Source: an uncultured bacterium (GTDB lineage: Bacteria > Patescibacteriota > Minisyncoccia > Phycocordibacterales > CAWITU01). Taken from it: DNA of 8,520 bases. Numbering within the stretch: the first letter of the stretch is position 1; every line of letters starts with the position of its first letter. The translations under genes and the position numbers were made by a program. Shown in pieces: positions 5,171-8,520 of the stretch. A model generated the notes under the pieces. It was given only the letters and a program-made list of their open reading frames with translations, had not been told where the DNA came from and did not search any database. Location: assembly GCA_903958115.1 (NCBI GenBank), contig CAJBRS010000038.1, positions 1 through 8,520 of the forward strand, in the 5' to 3' direction.

Positions 5171-6163
5171 ATGAAATCGACTTTCTACATAATCTCGGCT
5201 ATCTTAATTTTCGCTATTGGTTTTGGCGGTGGCTATTATTTTTCTTCAAAGAAATACACAGCATTTATTCAGGCCCTGCATTTGGTTAGGTCTTCTGATA
5301 AAAACACTCCATTTGTTCACCCTTTAGTGGGTCTTGATGTTCCGAACGCTCTTTCTATAAGTCAATTTATACCCCTTTCTCAAAAAATAAATTCAGTATT
5401 TCAACAAAACTCGGACCTTGTTAGCCGTTACTCTGTCTACTTTCGAGACTTAAACAAAGGGCTTTGGGTGGGTATTAATGAGAATGATTCTTATGATCCA
5501 GCTAGTATGCTGAAGGTTGCTTTGGCTATGGCCGCTTACAAACAAAATGAGTCAGATCCAGATTTTATTCAATCTGCCCATGAGTATACTCCAGAGCTTG
5601 CTGCGATAAATACAAGTAATCCTTACAATGATCCGTCTGAGCTTAAAGTTGGGCAGTCTTATACTATTGAATATTTAGTTTCTAAAATGTTGATTAATTC
5701 AGATAATGGTGCAAAAGATATATTGGGAAATATAGTAGACCCTAAAATTATTAATGATGTTTACTCGGCTCTTGGAATATCGATACCGACAGATAGTGGT
5801 GGGTATAAAATATCCGCAAAAAAGTACTCTTCTTTTTTTAGGATTTTGTATAGCGGGTCTTATCTTAGTAATTCGGATTCAAATACTCTGCTTTCTTTAT
5901 TAAGCGCTGCCACTTTTAAAAATGGGATAGTTGCCGGTGTTTCGGCTTCGACAACCGTGTCTCATAAATTCGGGGAACATATTAATACCGCTGATAACAC
6001 AATCAATTCGACAGAACTTCATGATTGCGGTATCGTTTATCACCCAACCAGCCCTTACGTGCTTTGTGTGATGACGGAAGGAAAAAATGAATCAGACCTT
6101 TCTGATTTTATTCAACAGGTATCGAGCGTTGTCTACCAGGAAGTCAATAATGGTTATAAATAA
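5171..6163 (+). CDS. Membrane-anchored class A beta-lactamase-like serine hydrolase
   Basis: A 330-residue protein with an N-terminal hydrophobic segment (about 5-24, no obvious cleavage site), so probably anchored with its domain outside. The three motifs of penicillin-interacting serine enzymes are present in order: SxxK as Ser112-Met-Leu-Lys115, SDN at 177-179 ('INSDNGA') and KFG at 266-268, in the place of KTG. These define the acylating serine, its general base and the oxyanion-side strand. I do not see a class A omega-loop ExxLN between SDN and KFG, which provides the deacylating Glu. The region there reads 'SGGYKISAKKYSSFFRIL', so a cell-wall transpeptidase or carboxypeptidase-like role is as likely as antibiotic hydrolysis. 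The start is supported by the hydrophobic N-terminus; the -10-like TATTAT implies a leader of only a few bases. It converges tail to tail with the next gene, with one base between the stop codons. Confidence 0.8.
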   Translation: MKSTFYIISAILIFAIGFGGGYYFSSKKYTAFIQALHLVRSSDKNTPFVHPLVGLDVPNALSISQFIPLSQKINSVFQQNSDLVSRYSVYFRDLNKGLWVGINENDSYDPASMLKVALAMAAYKQNESDPDFIQSAHEYTPELAAINTSNPYNDPSELKVGQSYTIEYLVSKMLINSDNGAKDILGNIVDPKIINDVYSALGISIPTDSGGYKISAKKYSSFFRILYSGSYLSNSDSNTLLSLLSAATFKNGIVAGVSASTTVSHKFGEHINTADNTINSTELHDCGIVYHPTSPYVLCVMTEGKNESDLSDFIQQVSSVVYQEVNNGYK

Positions 6164-6164
6164 T

Positions 6165-6569
6165 TTAAGAAAGTATCTCTCTCATTCTTCCAGCAAATTC
6201 GCGAAGAATCGCAGAATAAAAAGATGGTTTTTCTTGCCATTCTATTTCACTAGAATTTAGAATGTGGTCGACAAGCTCTTCGTTTGAATATTGTTTGGCA
6301 ATTTCTTGTCGACGGGCTATGGTTTCATTTGAAGCATCTACGTGGAGGCTGTTTAAATATTTTTGAATGGTGGCGAGTTGCTCGGTAGCTCGGATCATTT
6401 TTTCTGGGTTAACTCCGATAGTGGTGTATCTTCGTCCAGAGATTCCGCGTTCGCCAACACGTTCACCAAAATTGTATTGAATGACGTTATTACCCCCACC
6501 TTGTTCGGAGTCTTCTTTTGGAGCTCTTTCTTTTTTGAAATTCCCTGGGAATTCAATGATTTCTGACAT
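6165..6569 (-). CDS. Hypothetical protein, 134 residues
   Basis: I do not recognise this protein. The first 45 residues are polar, rich in Gly, Glu and Asn ('PKEDSEQGGGNNVIQYNFGERVGERG') and probably disordered. Residues from about 50 on are predicted mainly helical by eye ('NPEKMIRATEQLATIQKYLNSLHV', 'ETIARRQEIAKQYSNEELVDHIL', 'YSAILREFAGRMREIL'). It has no membrane segment, signal peptide, cysteine or catalytic motif, so a small cytoplasmic protein is expected. An ideal extended -10 sits six bases before the ATG, giving a leaderless mRNA. No terminator separates its end from the convergent hydrolase gene. A real promoter at the right spacing and intact reading frame support its being a gene. 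Confidence 0.7.
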   Translation of the reverse strand: MSEIIEFPGNFKKERAPKEDSEQGGGNNVIQYNFGERVGERGISGRRYTTIGVNPEKMIRATEQLATIQKYLNSLHVDASNETIARRQEIAKQYSNEELVDHILNSSEIEWQEKPSFYSAILREFAGRMREILS

Positions 6570-6575
6570 ATTTTA

Positions 6576-6584
6576 ATTATATCA
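6576..6584 (-). promoter_or_regulatory. Extended -10 promoter for a leaderless mRNA
   Basis: The minus strand reads TGATATAAT, a consensus TATAAT with a TGn extension, followed by six bases and then the ATG at 6569. The transcription start would coincide with the A of the ATG. No -35 box is evident, as expected for an extended -10 promoter. Confidence 0.6.
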
Positions 6585-6613
6585 AATATAAATTAAATAA
6601 AGTCATGCAAAGC

Positions 6614-6643
6614 AAAAGGCCGCCCCTTACGGGGCGGCCTTTT
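6614..6643. terminator. Intrinsic terminator of the cold-shock gene
   Basis: GGCCGCCCC (6618-6626) pairs perfectly with GGGGCGGCC (6631-6639) around a TTAC loop, flanked by AAAA and TTTT, which extend the stem to 13 bp. On the minus strand the tail is TTTTGCTTTG. It lies 12 bp after the cold-shock stop codon; no plus-strand gene needs it. Confidence 0.88.
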
Positions 6644-6655
6644 GAAGTCTAGAAA

Positions 6656-6853
6656 CTATGCGCGTTGTACGTTGATAGCATTCTTTCCTTTTTCGGTGTC
6701 TTCTGTTTCAAAAGTAACAGCGTCACCTTCGCGAAGTTCAGTGAACTGCACGCCTACAAGAGAATTTGAGTGAAAGAAAATATCCTTTCCACCTTCTTCT
6801 GGAGCGATGAAACCGAAACCTTTTTCCATGATCTTCTTGATTGTTCCTTTCAT
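6656..6853 (-). CDS. Cold-shock domain protein
   Basis: A 65-residue single cold-shock domain, the standard size for CspA-like RNA chaperones that bind single-stranded RNA and DNA and melt secondary structure. Counting from ATG 6853 ('MKGTIKKIM'), RNP1 is KGFGFI (11-16) and RNP2 is DIFFHS (24-29). The C-terminus 'GDAVTFETEDTEKGKNAINVQ' is the usual last strands. The frame is open to 6892, and a second ATG lies directly before at 6856. I chose 6853 because the family almost always begins 'MKGT'. No Shine-Dalgarno is seen. The gene stands alone with its own strong terminator. Candidate promoter elements lie upstream on the minus strand (TTGACA at 6970-6975), which would give a leader of some tens of bases, as cold-shock genes often have. 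Confidence 0.95.
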   Translation of the reverse strand: MKGTIKKIMEKGFGFIAPEEGGKDIFFHSNSLVGVQFTELREGDAVTFETEDTEKGKNAINVQRA

Positions 6854-7104
6854 CATTGGGGTTAGATTTAGTTTATGAGCTAATAAATACAAATAGAAAT
6901 GTTCTTGAAATTCGACTTTTTCGAATCATAGCTCTTTGTTGTTGTAATAGTGTCACCTTGTGTGGTTATTGTCAATGAAAACCCAAAATAGTTGACAGTA
7001 AGGGTTTTTGTTATAGTCTGAGGCCAGACGCTTGATACAACCGCAAAAAGGTTGGGCGCTCTTTGAATCCTAATGCAACGTCTTACGACGGAAGGAGACA
7101 AGTT
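6854..7104. promoter_or_regulatory. Divergent intergenic region, cold-shock gene / unknown gene
   Basis: 251 bp with no convincing gene. A perfect TTGACA lies at 6992-6997 on the plus strand with TATAGT at 7012-7017 (spacer 14, shorter than ideal). A second perfect TTGACA lies on the minus strand (6970-6975) without a good -10 at standard spacing. Within the leader of the rightward gene, CAACC (7038-7042) and GGTTG (7050-7054) form a small hairpin, CGTC and GACG (7079-7090) another, and AAGGAG (7093-7098) a Shine-Dalgarno six bases before the ATG at 7105. Confidence 0.45.
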
Positions 7105-7707
7105 ATGATAGACATAAGAAAGCTAGAAATGTCACCATTAAGACCCGGTCAGATCAACATCGTTGTGCCTGCTGGGTTTGCAGTAATTCCACCGGAGGGT
7201 ATCGACCCATATAAAGCGGAGAAGATCCGTAAATGGAGGTGGGTCGATTTCAACCAGTTACATTTTGCGATTCCAAGTGTCGCAATTCTTCGGGGGAGGG
7301 AAAACGCTGGTTTCTGCGCTCTTCCAATGGATGTGTTCGAGCGTTTCGGACTTCTCATGGAAGGTGGGTATAACTATCTGATTTACAGCACCCTGACAAA
7401 CATCGTCCCTGCCGAGGGTTGTTTCATCGGTGCTTCTTCTGGTCCCGAAAAGCATGAATACAGCCTTCTTGTCCCAGCTGGGTGGGCGAAGTTGGTTCTA
7501 TGGCTGACAACAGAAGGTGTTGTTCGCGTGGACAAGGGTTTTCTTCGTCCAGACGCCGAGAATTTCATCGCCTGTCGAGCGGACGACTCTTGGTATCTTA
7601 TGGGGAAGGGAAATGTGGGTGGCAAAAAACTCACTCGCCACGGTCCAGACGGTTGGAAGTTGTCCTTCCTTGTTCCTGCTAGTCAGAGCGAGGCGACAGT
7701 AAAATAA
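7105..7707 (+). CDS. Unknown 200-residue protein in its own transcription unit
   Basis: I do not recognise a family. The frame is open from an ATG at 7063, but the ATG at 7105 has AAGGAG six bases upstream, so I start there, giving 'MIDIRKLEM'. The protein is soluble-looking, beta-rich and Gly/Pro-rich, with no membrane segment. A short motif recurs: VVPAG at 20-24, IVPAEG at 100-105, LVPAG at 122-126 and LVPAS at 189-193, each near hydrophobic strands. This suggests repeated beta units. It has three cysteines (71, 106, 157) and many tryptophans. Base composition is visibly richer in G and C than in the neighbours, and many spurious reading frames overlap it, which fits. A leader with small hairpins precedes it and a 14-bp terminator follows. 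Together with the Shine-Dalgarno, this is unlike the conserved genes here and may mark recent acquisition. Confidence 0.68.
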   Translation: MIDIRKLEMSPLRPGQINIVVPAGFAVIPPEGIDPYKAEKIRKWRWVDFNQLHFAIPSVAILRGRENAGFCALPMDVFERFGLLMEGGYNYLIYSTLTNIVPAEGCFIGASSGPEKHEYSLLVPAGWAKLVLWLTTEGVVRVDKGFLRPDAENFIACRADDSWYLMGKGNVGGKKLTRHGPDGWKLSFLVPASQSEATVK

Positions 7708-7726
7708 GGCTGACGTCTTGAAAAAC

Positions 7727-7764
7727 AACAGCGCATGCTCGTAGAGCATGCGCTGTTTTCTTTT
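7727..7764 (+). terminator. Intrinsic terminator
   Basis: AACAGCGCATGCTC (7727-7740) pairs perfectly with GAGCATGCGCTGTT (7744-7757) around a GTA loop, followed by TTCTTTT. It lies 19 bp after the stop codon of the unknown gene and insulates it from the prepilin gene. Confidence 0.92.
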
Positions 7765-7795
7765 AAAAGTAGAAGGTTAAGAATTAACATAAAAT

Positions 7796-7804
7796 TGTTA
7801 TAAT
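7796..7804 (+). promoter_or_regulatory. Extended -10 promoter of the prepilin gene
   Basis: TGTTATAAT (TGn plus consensus TATAAT at 7799-7804) ends seven bases before the ATG at 7812, predicting a leaderless or one-base-leader mRNA. No Shine-Dalgarno is present. Confidence 0.6.
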
Positions 7805-7811
7805 GAATGTA

Positions 7812-8520
7812 ATGAAAAAAAGAGAAGAGGGTTTTACTCTTATCGAACTCATGGTGGTGATCTCAATCATTGGATTTTTAGCATCTATTATTTTGGCAAA
7901 TTTAAATATAGCCAGAGAAAAAGGAAGAATTGCAGCAGGGGAAGAAATGGAAGCAAATATAAATCACACCACTGAGCAACTTGCCCTCCAGTTAAATTTC
8001 GATGGTAATTTAACAGACTCATCCGGTCTGAATGCCACCGTGTATCAAGGAGCAGTCTCGTATGAAAGCGGGGTGAATGGTCAAGCTGTTAGACTAACAA
8101 AGACAGGTCTTGCTATAGCTAATAACCCAGCATTTAATTCTTCTAGTTTTACACTTTCGTTTTGGGTGAAGCCTTATTCTAATAATGGTGGTTTTGGGTG
8201 TTGTTATGGCGGAAGTAATGGGTTAGCTTCGATGGAGGACTATTTGGCTGATGGGTTTCGTTTTGGTTTTGGCTCTGATGGGAAATTAGAATTTTGGACT
8301 GGCGAAAGTGGCGGAACAATTTATATTGAATCGAAAAAAACAATACAGATCGGAAAATTTAATCAAGTAGTTTTGACTTATGGTAATGGTTCGGGGACAT
8401 TGTATTTGGATGGTCAAAATGTCGGTTCATCTAAGGGAAATTATATAGCGCCACAAGGACAGGCTTTATTTATAAACGAGGGTGCACCAAATAACTATTA
8501 TAATGGCGATATGGCCTATG
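7812..8520 (+). CDS. Type IV prepilin-like protein fused to a LamG-like domain (C-terminus beyond window)
   Basis: The frame opens at ATG 7812 and runs off the window after 236 complete codons. It begins 'MKKREEGFTLIELMVVISIIG', a class III prepilin signal: a short basic leader, cleavage expected after Gly7, Phe8 as the new N-terminus, Glu12 at the +5 position, then a hydrophobic helix to about residue 31. After a helical linker ('AREKGRIAAGEEMEANI') the protein turns into a beta-rich domain. Patterns such as 'FDGNLTDSSG', 'FTLSFWVKPYS', 'GKLEFWTGESG', 'FNQVVLTYGNGSGTLYLDGQNVG' and 'NNYYNGDM' are typical of LamG/concanavalin A-like lectin domains, which bind sugars or surface ligands. A vicinal Cys-Cys occurs in 'GFGCCYGG'. 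It would be assembled by a type IV pilus-like machine or held in the membrane. Prepilin-LamG fusions are known in Patescibacteria. A prepilin peptidase is not visible here. Confidence 0.85.
   Translation, partial: MKKREEGFTLIELMVVISIIGFLASIILANLNIAREKGRIAAGEEMEANINHTTEQLALQLNFDGNLTDSSGLNATVYQGAVSYESGVNGQAVRLTKTGLAIANNPAFNSSSFTLSFWVKPYSNNGGFGCCYGGSNGLASMEDYLADGFRFGFGSDGKLEFWTGESGGTIYIESKKTIQIGKFNQVVLTYGNGSGTLYLDGQNVGSSKGNYIAPQGQALFINEGAPNNYYNGDMAY

Noticed and set aside
7063..7104. ATG 7063 as start of the unknown 200-residue protein
   Set aside because: It has no ribosome binding site, while ATG 7105 has AAGGAG at ideal spacing.
7149..7749. Several overlapping reading frames on both strands
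   Set aside because: They are shadows of the GC-richer gene at 7105-7707, and some run into its terminator. They have no start signals of their own.

Overview
The window looks like chromosomal DNA from a Candidate Phyla Radiation (Patescibacteria) bacterium, most likely Parcubacteria-like. This is inferred from protein flavour and gene style, not from a marker search. The signs are a long nucleoside-diphosphate kinase with extra segments, a type IV secretion coupling-type ATPase tail, a prepilin fused to a LamG-like domain, a membrane-anchored class A beta-lactamase-like protein, compact genes, AT-rich DNA and mostly missing Shine-Dalgarno sequences. Conserved genes contain no in-frame TGA and one gene ends in TGA. 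The code therefore looks standard, which argues against the TGA-recoding CPR lineages (Gracilibacteria, Absconditabacteria).

Layout, left to right. (1) 1-403 (+): C-terminal part of a type IV secretion DNA-binding ATPase, followed by ndk (434-1039). (2) 1047-1237 (+): a promoter, a highly structured RNA of about 120-155 nt and an intrinsic terminator form what looks like an independent small-RNA gene of unassigned class. (3) 1290-3318 (+): a beta-CASP metallo-beta-lactamase nuclease and a LOG/SLOG nucleotide-binding protein, closed by a bidirectional terminator. (4) 3400-3861 (-): an unknown four-helix membrane protein. (5) 3925-4017: a perfect 33-bp inverted repeat with its own GC-rich apical hairpin, three bases from the rplT stop codon. 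(6) 4020-5116 (-): the classic infC-rpmI-rplT translation operon. (7) 5171-6163 (+): a serine beta-lactamase/DD-peptidase-like protein, divergent from infC and convergent with (8) a hypothetical gene at 6165-6569 (-). (9) 6656-6853 (-): a cold-shock protein with a strong terminator. (10) 7105-7707 (+): an unknown 200-residue protein with its own Shine-Dalgarno and terminator. (11) 7812-8520 (+): the start of a prepilin/LamG fusion that runs off the window.

How the parts relate. There is a translation and RNA block (infC-rpmI-rplT, the cold-shock protein, the beta-CASP nuclease and the small RNA) and a cell-surface block (secretion ATPase, anchored serine hydrolase, pilin-LamG). A recurring theme is the start signal. 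Several genes have a -10 box, often extended (TGn), placed 6-10 bases before the ATG with no Shine-Dalgarno, which predicts leaderless or nearly leaderless mRNAs. Two unknown genes (3400-3861 and 7105-7707) instead carry clear Shine-Dalgarno sequences.

The two most interesting non-coding signals are the structured RNA at 1081-1237 and the perfect inverted repeat at 3925-4017. No complete new defence or mobile system is visible here.
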